64,000 nucleotides of DNA from Rapana venosa (GCA_028751875.1 CM054153.1:27007052-27071051), one strand, 5' to 3'; numbered from the stretch's first letter, positions 46,310 through 56,717 are shown. The notes: generated by a model from the letters alone, not told the origin. Numbers and translations: made by a program.

Positions 46310-46710
46310 GGGTGTAGTTTCCTATTTTGGAGTGTGATCATTCTGTGGCTAGATGATCGCAACCTCGATTGCTTATGATGATTTAGATTACGATGGTTTT
46401 GTGTAAGCATTTCCAAGTACCCAAATAGGGGTTTTTTCTGGAATAAAGAATTTTAACTTTTTTACCAGAAAGCTGGGAAGCAACTGCCCTGGAACGATCA
46501 GCCTGGAGACAGACTGTACAGAAAGGTCTCTCCAAGTTCAAAGAGACACTTGCTCAGCAGCACGAGGCAAAGAGAATGAGAAGAAAGGCAAGAGCCCAGG
46601 CAGACAGACCAGCACCAGACTTCATTTGTGCCTTCTGCCATAGGGACTGTCATTTCCGCGTGAGACTGGCCAGCCATACCCGACGCTGTACCAGAATAAA
46701 CAGCTAGAGC
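45735..46710 (+). mobile_element. RTE-like LINE, C-terminal region with zinc-finger tail, split by (GT)n
   Basis: Upstream frames are broken (NTLL-GSETWT near 45865). A clean frame follows: FHIRCVRRILNSTWQDTVAN, LLKQRQMCWLGHVVRMDDGR and GRPQLRFKDVCKKDLKALL. A (GT)n tract (46237-46306) and about 150 bp of unrelated sequence interrupt it. The protein resumes at about 46480 with WEATALERSAWRQTVQKGLS and ends with FICAFCHRDCHFRVRLASH, a C-terminal zinc finger, before a stop near 46708. Confidence 0.85.
46237..46306. repeat. (GT)n microsatellite inside LINE coding region
   Basis: GT tract with GGTG and TTG interruptions. Confidence 0.96.
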
Positions 46711-46714
46711 GCAA

Positions 46715-47478
46715 CTCCTTAGTCTTCTGAGACTAAAAGGATGCCTAAATTAAATTAGGACTGAGAAGAGGATCTGAATGCGTTAAGTCTGTGTATGAAG
46801 TATGTGTGATAGATGTATGAAACACATTTCATGATACAGTCCTTTGAACTTTATCACTGATTTCTATCATATAAAAATCTGATAAGCTTTCCTCCTTTGC
46901 TGTTTTTTTAACTCACTAAATTCCAGATAATATAGTTTAAGCAAAACAATCAGGAGTAATTTCAGGTCTAATGCCCCCCACCCCCTTTCGCCATCTCCAG
47001 ATGTACGATTTATAAAAAAATATGGATTGTTTTCTCCTCAGCTCCCATGACTGTTAACAGATCTTTTATGTAGAACCGGGACTGTGGCACCTAACGCATC
47101 CCCCAGAGTGAAGGCAGGCTTATTCTTTAAAACCGAATCTCCCTGCAATGAATAATGTCTCAATTTTGATGACTTGGAAAGGGTCTCCCTTTAATAATGA
47201 TAATATTGATACTAATTATTTTAATAACAATGATGATGAACATAAATGTATCAAATTTATATATCACCGAGTCTTATAAAGCAAACTAACAAAATCTGTC
47301 TAGCCAGTGATAAAACAACTTTTCTCAAAAGCCTCAGCTACTGCACAGGCAAAGGAATCTTACAGATCGGTGAAGTTTTCTTTTTCTTTTTTTTTAACAG
47401 AAAGGGCACGTGATCATGTGAAGCTGGTTGACAGAATGTTAAGCGACAAACAGACCCTAGTATAGACAAACATACCAA
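46715..47478. other. Non-coding sequence, no gene seen
   Basis: A/T-rich; nothing recognised. Confidence 0.4.
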
Positions 47479-47481
47479 AGA

Positions 47482-47765
47482 GCCAGCCGCCATGGCGCAG
47501 TGGCTAGCGCCTTTGAAGCGGATTGGAAGGCTGCAAGTTAGAGTCTCGTAAGAGTCAGGGTTTTTTTCTGACTCTGGCCGGCTTCTACCCAGAGTGAGTT
47601 TGCTTTGGGATCATTGGGACGACTTGGACCACACAGTCGAGCTTCATCCACTTTACGGATGAGATTTTGAGAGTGTTAGTCAAATCACCCGACCAACACT
47701 TCAGGTGTCTGTTTCTCTCGGGCCGGTTGACACCAGGATATATATTTTTATTATGATAGGAAGCG
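47482..47765 (+). mobile_element. tRNA-derived SINE, family 4
   Basis: Head CGCCATGGCGCAGTGGCTAG CGCC (A box) and GCAAGTTAGAGTCTCG (B-box position). The body has GACTCTGGCCGGCTTCTACC and GGATCATTGGGACGACTTGG. A single copy here, so the call rests on the tRNA-like head. Confidence 0.55.
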
Positions 47766-47769
47766 TCGA

Positions 47770-48590
47770 GCACAGCCCTGTCAAGTAGTCTCAAAGTATA
47801 TGCACTTACACAGCAACAACATTGCACCATTCTCATCACCATTGATTATCATACAATTAAAAACCCGTCTCTGATTTGGTGGCCCTGTTTGCTCCAGTCT
47901 CACGGTGACCCCAGTTTCTGTTTCCCCCCACACATCTGTGCCTGTGGTGAGTTAGTGTTAACGCCCTTGGGACTGGAGGTTCAGGCAAGAAGGTCGTTGA
48001 AGGGACCTGGACGTGGTCGCCATCCTGGTTGGGCGTTTCACTCAGTCTGGCTACGCGTCTGAGCTATTACTGTGGTCAGTTGGGGGTTTAGTAGGTAGTG
48101 TCCTGCGAATGTTGGCCCAGAACAGGCACCCTTGACCCAGTGACCAATATGACCCTGCAACTGTGCCCTGTCTGACTGGTGGCCCCATGGTGGCCTGACA
48201 CTGATAGGCTTGCTATCGACTTCTGACTTTGATCAAAGGATGCGACAATACAAATCTGGTTATGGCTTGGGCGGAGAGACTGAAATGAGCGGCGTGGGAA
48301 CAGCGAGACTGGAAAGTCACAGATGTGGCAACAACAACAAAAAACGCACCAACAAAAAACAAAACCAAAACACGAAAAATCTACACAGAAGCAGAAAAAA
48401 TATAAACTCAAGACAGATGAAACACACACACTGGATCTTAAATAATTATTGAGATTGATAGACAGATTAGCAAAATACACAGACACACAGACCGGGGTAG
48501 CAGACACATAAAATATGCAAAATGGTCAACCAGCATACGAAAAGAAACACAACAAAAACAACAAAGCAAACAACAAAAAACAAAAAGCCC
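47770..48590. other. Non-coding intron sequence
   Basis: Contains GAGACTGAAATGAGCGGCGT (48278-48297), shared in variant form with 11448-11467, so at least part is a dispersed repeat. The donor of the NCX membrane exon lies at its upper end. Confidence 0.4.
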
Positions 48591-48594
48591 TCAC

Positions 48595-49352
48595 AGTTCC
48601 ATCCGAGCCCGCTTCGATATCCTCCAAACCGACTTTTTTCTTCCCACATAACCAACCGCGGTCTGTTAAATATGACATGAAGACAAAGACCGGCAGGTAA
48701 CCCAGGGTGATCCAGGCCTCCCAGGGGTCAATCTGGCCAGGTGAAATGTACTTTACCACCAGCAGCATCCACACATAGGCCCAAATTGACCAGATGCTCG
48801 TGACTATGAACACTCCTACCTCCTTGATGTATTTGACCGTGCCCGTGGGTACGCTCAGCACACACACTGCTGTGATGATTAGCATATTGAAGGCCGCACT
48901 GCCGATGATGGTGAACGTGCCCAAGCCGTCCTTAGCTTCCCTAGACTCGAGATCTCCTATCATCTCCCCTGTGGCTAGCAAAATCTCTGGCGCAGAACTT
49001 CCCAGGGCCATCAATGTCAGGTTGGCGACTGTTTCATTCCACAGAAGCACTTCTCTTTCAACTTTCTGCTGCCGTTCTTCGTCCCAGCGCACTACTTTGT
49101 GTTTTTTACTCGTGATGACTTCGATGCTACACATGAAGACGTCAGAAGCGATAGCAATGCCTAAGAAGAGATACGCCAATGCCAACACATACAGGAAACC
49201 GCGGAATGCTACAGGCCACAGATTTTCAGCAGGAATCAACAGCCATGACTTGCACACTTGCTGGTCTCCCTCCAGATATTCCACAACGTAGCCCAGGGTG
49301 TAGTTTGTGCGTTCTTCCCGGATCATTTTCCACGATGACACCACGCAGGATG
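48595..49352 (-). CDS. NCX: NCX/SLC8-type sodium/calcium exchanger, exon with N-terminal membrane half (alpha-1 repeat)
   Basis: This exon encodes the extracellular N-terminus and the first membrane half of a plasma-membrane Na+/Ca2+ exchanger. The alpha-1 repeat is clear. Its first helix carries [20 protein letters not shown], where GSSAPE is the NCX ion-binding signature, and its second helix carries [17 protein letters not shown]. Before it lie a transmembrane segment ([20 protein letters not shown]) and the conserved [10 protein letters not shown]. Two more hydrophobic segments follow, then a basic stretch where the cytosolic loop starts. The 3' end is set by the donor GTGAGG after 48595, phase 0. 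The 5' end is uncertain: the frame is open only to a TGA just above 49352, where an acceptor-like AG lies, and the first in-frame ATG is at 49326. No signal peptide is encoded here, so an upstream exon is expected. It differs from vertebrate NCX1-3 in the linker after TM5 ([10 protein letters not shown]), which lacks the usual XIP-like basic-aromatic stretch. The family call is secure; orthology to a particular member is not. Confidence 0.93.
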
Positions 49353-49405
49353 CTCAGACTTAACGTGCCACAAAACACGAACAGACTCGAAAAACACCCC
49401 CTTAC

Positions 49406-49470
49406 ATTTCTGCACGCTGCTGTACCATCGGTGAAGCCATGTTCCTCATATGGCATGGAAGGCCTGCATT
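49406..49470 (-). CDS. Candidate upstream coding segment of the NCX N-terminus
   Basis: Just above the membrane exon a minus-strand frame reads CENKCRPSMPYEEHGFTDGT then AACRN, followed by GTAAGG. The cysteine-rich, soluble composition would suit the extracellular N-terminus of NCX. However, splicing at GTAAGG (phase 0) to the exon below finds no acceptor in matching phase. An alternative GTACAG donor inside GATGGTACAG would be phase 1 and could join at 49352. No clear polypyrimidine tract lies upstream. Treat as a guess. Confidence 0.25.
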
Positions 49471-49879
49471 TGTTTTCACACCAATGATGAAGCTACGATG
49501 TTTTTTCATTCCAACTTCAGATCAGGTGACAAACTTCCTCTCCTGTATTTTGAAGAAAAAAAATCCATGGTCTTTACCTGTAACAAAAAAAAGAAGAAAC
49601 CAGAATGGCAGACAGCAATTTTACGGCGTTCAACAGGGAATAAAACTTTTTTGCGGGGCTTTTTTCTGACGTAAATAACGTTAACGTCATTATTTTACGT
49701 CATGACAAAGAGACCAGTTCTTGAATCAAAACTCTATTATAGGCCTAGGCTACACACACACACACACACGCACACCTTTACAAATTTACACGGACACACA
49801 CACATTTACAAATTTACACAGACTGTTAACGCCTAAATAATCAAAAACGTGTTCTGCTTCTGTTATACCAGCATTGAAA

Positions 49880-52800
49880 ATGGGGGGGAAATCATATTAT
49901 GTTGGTAAACATCACTCAATATTTACAGCGGAACTAGTAGCGATTTTAGTGGCTGTTAACTATATTCGCAAACGAGCTTCTTGGCAAACGCCGACCAGTC
50001 AAAAAACCATGGGTCACACCTAACATCCTACAACTATGCGACAAGCGTAGAGAGCTGAAGAAAAAGAAAAATGAAACAAAAGAAAGAGCAGAACAATATA
50101 GGGCAGTCAACAAAAGAATCAGGAAGTCCATGACGGAGGCAAAAGAGAATTGGATCGGTGAACAGTGCCAAGACATTGAAGAGAACATCAAGAAAAACAA
50201 TAGCAAGAAAGCATATCAGCTGGTGAAAGACCTGACTAGCACGAAACAGAGAAAAGGTTTAACAATCCAAGACAAAAATGGAAGTGTCTCACTGACGACC
50301 AGGATATTCTGAACAGATGGACAGAATACTGCTCCGACCTGTATAACTATAGAACCGCAGGAGATCCAGAAGTCGTTAATGTACCCGAAAGCAAAGACAC
50401 AGACAGTCACCCTATCCTCCGAGAAGAAGTGGAAACAGCAGTCAGATCGCTGAAAAAGGGGAAGTCAGCAGGGGCTGACAACATTCCAGCTGAGTTGGTC
50501 CAAGCTGGAGGGGAAGCCATGATCAGCGCCCTACTAAGAATCTGCAACAAGATCTGGCAGACAGGAAAATGGCCAACACCATGGACGCAGTCACTCATCA
50601 TCACCCTCCCCAAGAAAGGAAATCTACAACAATGCCATAATTACCGCACAATCAGCCTCATATGTCACCCAAGCAAGGTCATGCTGCAGATAATATTGAA
50701 TAGACTGAAGCCACAAGCAGAGACCATCATTGCTGAGGAACAAGCAGGTTTCAGAGCAGGGCGCAGCACAACAGAACAGATATTCAACCTTAGAATACTA
50801 TGTGAGCGGTACCTTCAACATCAACAAGACCTTTACCACGTATTTATCGATTTTAAGAAGGCATTTGACAGGGTGTGGCATGCAGCTTTGTGGGCAACCA
50901 TGAATTTGTACAGCATCAATGCAAACCTGATCAGAGTCATCAAACAGCTGTACAGCGAGGCCACCAGTGCAGTGTACTACAACAACATTGGAGAATGGTT
51001 TCGAACAACAGTTGGAGTAAGGCAGGGCTGTCTACTCTCACCCACTCTTTTCAACATCTTCCTTGAGAGAATCATGGCTGATGCACTGGAACATCATGAA
51101 GGATCAGTCAGCATTGGTGGCAGAACGATCACAAACCTCCGCTTCGCAGATGACATTGATGGAATAGCAGGATCAGAAAAAGAGCTTGCCAGCCTAACAG
51201 AACACTTGGATAAGGCCTCCAAAACATACGGCATGGAAATCAGTGCAGAGAAGACCAAACTGATGACTAATAACACCAACGGCATTAGCACTGATATCAG
51301 GGTTAATGACCAGAAGCTGGAAACAGTTCAAAGCTTCAAGTACCTGGGAGCCATTGTATCCGACCAGGGATCCAAGCCAGAAGTAGTATGCAGGACTGCA
51401 CAGACAATAACAGCTTTGTCAAAACTAAACACCATCTGGAGAGACAAGAATATCTCACTTATCTCCAAGATCAGACTAATGCGCTCCCTTGTCATATCCA
51501 TATTTCTGTATGCCTGTGAATCATGGACCCTGACTGCAGATTTGGAGAAAAGAGTACAGGCAGTGGAGATGAGATGCTTTCGGAGACTCCTTGGCATCTC
51601 CTACAAAGACCACATAAGCAACGAAAGCGTGCATAACAGAATCCAGCAAACCATTGGACCCTATGAGAACCTTCTAACGATCGTGAAAAAGCGTAAACTT
51701 AAGTGGTATGGGCATGTCACAAGATCCCAAGGAATTACAAAGACAGTTTTGCAAGGCACTGTCCAAGGAGGAAGAAGAAGAGGCAGACCAAGAAAGAGCT
51801 GGGAGGATAACATCAGTGAATGGACAGGCCTAGAACTCAACAAAACCCTGAGAAAGGCAGAACAGAGAGAGGAATGGAAGGAACTGGTTGCTGAGTCTTT
51901 GAGGGTGCCCCCACGGTCGTCAGACTACGGGACAGATAGATAGACAGATAGATAACTATATTCTTGATTTGCCATTGTGTATATTTTAAATCCTTACTTG
52001 TGTTGATTCTAAGTCGGTATTTTACGCTTTAAAATCACCATGTTGCAAGAAAAACTCAAAAATGGTATTTGCGACTAAGTATATCATACACCTCTTCACC
52101 TTAAAAGGTGTAAGTGTCACTTTTTCTTGGGTGCCTTCACATACTGGATTCTCTCCTAATGAGTGGGCTGATCGAGTTGCTAAGAGTTGTCGGGATTCAG
52201 CAGAATTACATGAGCCTTTATCTTTTACAAGAGGGCTGCCATTTATTAGAACAAAACTATAGAGAAAGGTCACTGAAACTGAACAACTAAACAAGAGATT
52301 TTTAGGTAGATCTGCAATGAATACCGACATTTCAAGAGTCTTGAATCATTCGAACATGTGCAAATATTTTCACTGGGGAAAAAAAAATCAATGCTTTGTT
52401 TTGTAGGATGAAACCGAACGCATTTAGCTAGAACCAAATTCAGTATAAAAAAATGTAAATGGAGGTGTGGCGAGAATATCACTAATACTCACATAATTTT
52501 TTTAATGTAAACGTATAAAACATTTTTACCATTTTTTCGGAAAATTCCCTCACCAGCATATGATTGGCATTTGATATTGTGAAAAGTCTCTAGGACATTT
52601 GTTATAGTTGCATTAACATTAATGCCTTGTTTTATGTTTTATTGCTTTTAATTGCATGGCAAGTTTTTTTGTTTTTGTTTTGTTTTTGTCTGGATTTCGC
52701 GATTGGGTGGGGTTTTTTTTATATGACCCCTCCCCCTTTCTTTTTCCCCTCGTCTAATATAACTAAGAGTGAACAGACGTAAAATCGAAGACAAAAACAA
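49880..52800 (+). mobile_element. RNase H-bearing LINE relic, split by a younger element
   Basis: Left piece 49880-49967 encodes the start of RNase H (HSIFTAELVAILVAVNYI). The right piece from 51953 continues with CVDSKSVFYALKS, then FSWVPSHTGFSPNEWADRVA, and a decaying C-terminus. The 3' end (52755-52795) reads CTCGTCTAATATAACTAAGA, GTGAACAGACGTAAAATCGA, AGACA, the same terminus as the minus-strand relic at 7.76 kb. Reading continues across the target duplication when the nested insert is ignored. Confidence 0.85.
49968..51952 (+). mobile_element. Non-LTR retrotransposon (RT ORF), 5'-truncated, nested insertion with 11-bp target duplication
   Basis: The coding region starts in frame near 49970 (KKPWVTPNILQLCDKRRELK) and runs to about 50290, where one base is missing after AATGGAAG. 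It then continues as TDDQDILNRWTEYCSDLY and an uninterrupted 504-codon stretch (50429-51943). RT boxes: KKGKSAGADNIPAELVQAGG, EEQAGFRAGRSTTEQIFNLR, FIDFKKAFDRVWHAALW, TTVGVRQGCLLSPTLFNIF and FADDIDGIAGS. The C-terminus is FLYACESWTLTADLEKRVQA, LKWYGHVTRSQGITKTVLQG and GRRRGRPRKSWEDNISEWTG, ending YGTDR in a (GATA)n tail. The endonuclease is missing. TAACTATATTC flanks it at 49957-49967 and 51953-51963. Only the one frameshift is seen, so it is young but inactive. Confidence 0.94.
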
Positions 52801-52804
52801 CAAC

Positions 52805-53542
52805 AACAACACACACACACACAGCGCGCGCGCACGAATTGGTCAAGAAAAGACTAAACAAACTACCAAGCATCTAAATCACAGAATTAAGATAACTACA
52901 AACTCTCTACCGCAGAAAGATGCATCCTTAGCAACAAAGGAGGGGGGGGGGGGGGGCATATTTCTGCAAGTCTTACAGCAAACATCTGGTGTCAGTTAAT
53001 TTGACCCTGTAAAACCGTTGGAGCAAAAATCGATCAAAAATAGATAGCGGGTTCATTTAAGGTCAAACAATGCTAAATGTTTCATGTGCCAAGCACTTAC
53101 GCGTAACATAATTACGAATAATAATTTTAAAGTTTCTACGACTATAGAAGCTCTTTAAATGAGCATTCAAGTGGGATGATCCTAGCATATCTAAGGGTGA
53201 AGAACTTCAGATATTATATAACAATGTAGCCTAGCAAGAACTGAGTTGATTTCATGCTAGATCTACGATAAAGCAAACTTGGACATTAACGTTTGGCTGC
53301 TGACTGCGTTGTCATTTTCATTTAGCAAAAAGTTGTATTCCACTGTACATTACAAACTTTGACTACTTGATGAAAGAACTTAAAAAAAAACAAACTTTAA
53401 CGTGTTGGCTGTTGGTTTTGGACAATGTGCCCGTGTGTTCATACACACGCGCGTAGGCAACCCCTGTCCCCCCCCCCTCTCTCTCACACACACACTCACC
53501 GCCCACCCCCTCCCCCACACACACTCATTCACTCACCACACA

Positions 53543-53576
<34 letters not shown>

Positions 53577-53636
53577 TGCGCGCGCGCATTCACAGACATA
53601 CACACATGCAAACGCACGCACGCACGAACACACAGC

Positions 53637-53668
<32 letters not shown>

Positions 53669-53770
53669 GCAAGGGCATTCATTGGAGAAAACGGCGATTG
53701 GTGATCACTATTTGCCAATCATCAAAAAGCAAATCAATTGTATAGTCAATCTTTGATATTATACTGTGTT
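52805..53770. other. Non-coding sequence with CA, CG, CT and GA tracts
   Basis: Poly-G at 52941-52956; CT/CG/CA/GA compound tract at 53470-53668. No gene seen. Confidence 0.5.
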
Positions 53771-53772
53771 AT

Positions 53773-53881
<109 letters not shown>

Positions 53882-54124
53882 CTAACACCATATGACATGA
53901 AACTATGCACATAGGTATCTGTGTGTTATCAGTCATGATCATGATAACTAATAGTGATGATGATAATGATTATGAAGATGGCTTATTTAGTTTTTCCAGG
54001 CCAGCTGTCCCATATGAATGGAAGGAAATGCATATTTAAATATGCGGAGAGCAGATAACTTTACGTGACGATATATTTTAGCTACGTCACGACGCGTTCG
54101 TCACGTCGTGACGCACAGTATGTA

Positions 54125-54215
54125 TGGGTGGCACTACACGAATACCGGTGCGCATGCACACTCATTGGGAAGAGCAGCCAGAATTTTACGCAGAGAAATC
54201 TACCGTGACTGAAAG

Positions 54216-54216
<1 letters not shown>
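54125..54216 (+). mobile_element. SINE family 2, 3' fragment
   Basis: GAAGAGCAGCCAGAATTTTA, CGCAGAGAAATCTACCGTGA, matching the 3' domain of the copy at 28.7 kb. It runs into (TA)n. Confidence 0.72.
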
Positions 54217-54265
<49 letters not shown>

Positions 54266-54305
54266 TATATATATACAATATATATATATATATATATACA
54301 CAACA
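54216..54305. repeat. (TA)n microsatellite
   Basis: TA dinucleotides with ATAAT and ACAA breaks. CATTACACTA repeats and (CA)n follow to 54400. Confidence 0.96.
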
Positions 54306-54527
54306 TATTGCGCTACATCACACCACATTACACTACACTTCATTACACTACATTACACAGCACTACATTACAACACACACACACACACACACACACACAA
54401 CCACGATATGGTGGAGGGGGGGTGGGTGGCGAAGAGATGACAAGATATCCGATTCTTGCCCTTTTTATGGTTTTGTGTCATAAAATGAAATGGTACGCTT
54501 TATCAAATGTGTAAAGTGACAAATGAT

Positions 54528-54622
54528 GTCCCCGAAGTTCGAATGCGGCTACCTTTATGAAGGGCAAACACGTCTGCGTTCGCAAAAAAATCATAATTGG
54601 TGAGCCTCGGAGCTCTAACCAA
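54528..54622 (+). mobile_element. SINE family 1, tail-A fragment
   Basis: CCCCGAAGTTCGAATGCGGC and GGTGAGCCTCGGAGCTCTAA. Confidence 0.72.
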
Positions 54623-54771
54623 GAAGCAAACAAAACAAAACAAAACCCCAAAAAGAAAAAAAAAGAAAAGAAGAAGAAAAAGATATTTCAGTGCTTTGAA
54701 GAACATGACCTTTACCATACCATAAATTGCATTTTTTCCCTCGTTCCTTGGCTAAATAGCTTCACACCAAT

Positions 54772-55124
54772 GGTGAGATTTTGCGTATGCGCTCGTTTAC
54801 CCACCACTGAGGTAGCCGCATTCCGACTTCGGAGATGGTATCTAAACATGAAACCTGTCTACATGCACCTTCTGACATTTTGTCATCCCTTCCTACTGGC
54901 ACATGATGGCCTACTCTTTCCAAAGGCGGAACGGGTTTTAACGTGTGTTTGTACACAGAACCTTAGTTTATAGTCTCGTGCGAAGGACTTTCGGGGGAAT
55001 GGAGTCGGCATTGATGTTAACTCCAGGGGTAAAATCCCCTCGAACAAGTGGCTCCGCGTGGCTCGAACTCGGGTCGTCAGATCATGACCACAACGATCTA
55101 ACCACTTAGCTATCATGCCCCGCT
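54772..55124 (-). mobile_element. SINE family 1 (tail A), full length, minus strand
   Basis: Minus strand: head TAGCTAAGTGGTTAGATCGT, B box CCCGAGTTCGAGCC, central TTCGCACGAGACTATAAACT, and tail TCTCCGAAGTCGGAATGCGG to GCATACGCAAAATCTCACC. Confidence 0.85.
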
Positions 55125-55174
55125 TTTTAGATATGAATAAATAACTCAGCATTTTCTGTTATGCATTATGACCA

Positions 55175-55177
<3 letters not shown>

Positions 55178-55240
<63 letters not shown>
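55178..55240. repeat. (GA)n microsatellite
   Basis: About 60 bp of GA. Confidence 0.97.
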
Positions 55241-55429
55241 CACTTTAAATTTTATTCTTAATCTGAAATGCAAATTAACGTTTTAATCCCAATGCCTAAA
55301 ACTATTGCTTACCCAACTAATGTTCTCCATTATACTAGGAAAAATAATGTGTAGGCCTACGATATAGCAACACTGTGCAAGTCGCCACGGATGTGATATC
55401 CCATAATAATGTTTCTGACAGTAAAAGCG

Positions 55430-56045
55430 AGTCTGTGTCCTGAAATGGTTTTCTTGTCCCTATAAGAGTTCAACTGCGCTAACTCGGTCCAAACGTAACT
55501 AGAAAGTTATGTCAGCACCCAAGAAAACACGATCGAAAAGAATGGCAATAAAAAAACATAAAACAAGTACTTCCTAACTTTCCAGGGAGAATTTATTTAT
55601 TTATTTAATTTTTTTATATCGAAGATAATGGAATAAGCACTTATGTGCTTTTTTTACATCCAGTCCCCGTGTGTATGCGGTTTTGTAAATTGTCATCTGT
55701 TCCCACTGGCACACAATGGCCTACTCTTAAGAAAAGCGGAACAGGATTGTAACTTGTGCGCAAGATGTTCTGCGTGCGTTCGCACACGGGGCCTCGGTTT
55801 ATAGTCTCATCCGAAGGATGTTTGACCTGATTTGCACGTTCACAAAGACAGTTAAGGATTGTCAGATTTGCGATGGTTTGTCTTGCGCTTTGCAGTGTGT
55901 GCATAAGCAGCCCACCTGGTGAAGGAAAGGAGAAGGTAAGTTTCCAGGCTCGAGGAGGAGTTCCTTTTCTCCGTTGAGCCTGTCCACTTCACGAAAACTA
56001 CCACTTTAGGACACAACAAGCGTCTCTTGTTTGACAGGGTGAAGT
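55430..56045 (+). repeat. Unclassified dispersed repeat Y, copy 1, interrupted by a SINE
   Basis: Shares blocks with 59750-60200 and 62045-62555: TTTTCTTGTCCCTATAAGAG, CGGTCCAAACGTAACTAGAA, GAATGGCAATAAAAAAACAT, GCACGTTCACAAAGACAG, TTTGTCTTGCGCTTTGCAGT, CAGCCCACCTGGTGAAGGAA, TTGAGCCTGTCCACTTCACG. A minus-strand SINE occupies 55588-55830. No coding frame or terminal repeats recognised. Confidence 0.8.
55588..55830 (-). mobile_element. SINE family 1 (tail B), head-truncated, inside repeat Y
   Basis: Minus strand: CCTTCGGATGAGACTATAAA, CCGAGGCCCCGTGTGCGAAC and TAAGTGCTTATTCCATTATC with a (TAAA)n tail. The head is missing. Confidence 0.83.
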
Positions 56046-56084
56046 TGTCATCATAAGCCCACCTTCCCTTATAGTTAATTATAA

Positions 56085-56190
56085 TAATAGTAGTAATAAC
56101 AATAACAATAATAATAATACATGAAATTCACACAGCGCTATATCTTACCAAAAAAAAACAAAGCAAAGCGCTTTCATTCATCCTTGTCTT
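56085..56190 (-). mobile_element. LINE/SINE tail fragment, minus strand
   Basis: Minus strand: AAAGCGCTTTGCTTTG, TAAGATATAGCGCTGTGTGA and (TTA)n. Confidence 0.6.
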
Positions 56191-56685
56191 TCACATGCAG
56201 CCAGTTCACAATTAATAGAGTTTTTGTCAGATGCGTTCACATCTATAGGGGGCCTATAGCCTAGCAAACTGAAGGAACAACCCAAGTCAGCCACTTTTCA
56301 AGCCGAGAGATAGGAAACATCCTCCTTCTCATATAATTAGGAGTGAACAATACCTGCTTGTTTGAAACAGGGGGGGGGGGGGATGTTACTGAACTTAACT
56401 CCAGGCACCTCGGTTTTTCAATGAACTTGTCTGTACGCCTGGTTTTTAAGGACGATCACAATGCGCAGATCGGGCAGTACACACCACTCATTTGTTTTTC
56501 TCCTGTTTAGAGACAAGTTGTTTTTCTTATGTGAAAGTAAAACAAGCAAAAAATTTTTTAAAAAATTTAAAAAAATAACCCGCTAAATTTCGGTATACAG
56601 ATTTACATGCAGGGGGGATTTCTCTATCAGTTGTAATGTGTACATGCAAATAGATCGAAATTCTACAATATCATCTCCACGCACT

Positions 56686-56688
<3 letters not shown>

Positions 56689-56714
<26 letters not shown>
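56689..56714. repeat. Poly-C run
   Basis: 26-base C run followed by CT repeats. Confidence 0.97.

Positions 56715-56717
<3 letters not shown>

Noticed and set aside
48794..49291. 165-codon plus-strand ORF
   Set aside because: Antisense shadow of the NCX membrane exon.
50429..51943. Host gene with reverse-transcriptase similarity
   Set aside because: The target duplication, (GATA)n tail and 5' truncation identify it as a retrotransposon insertion.
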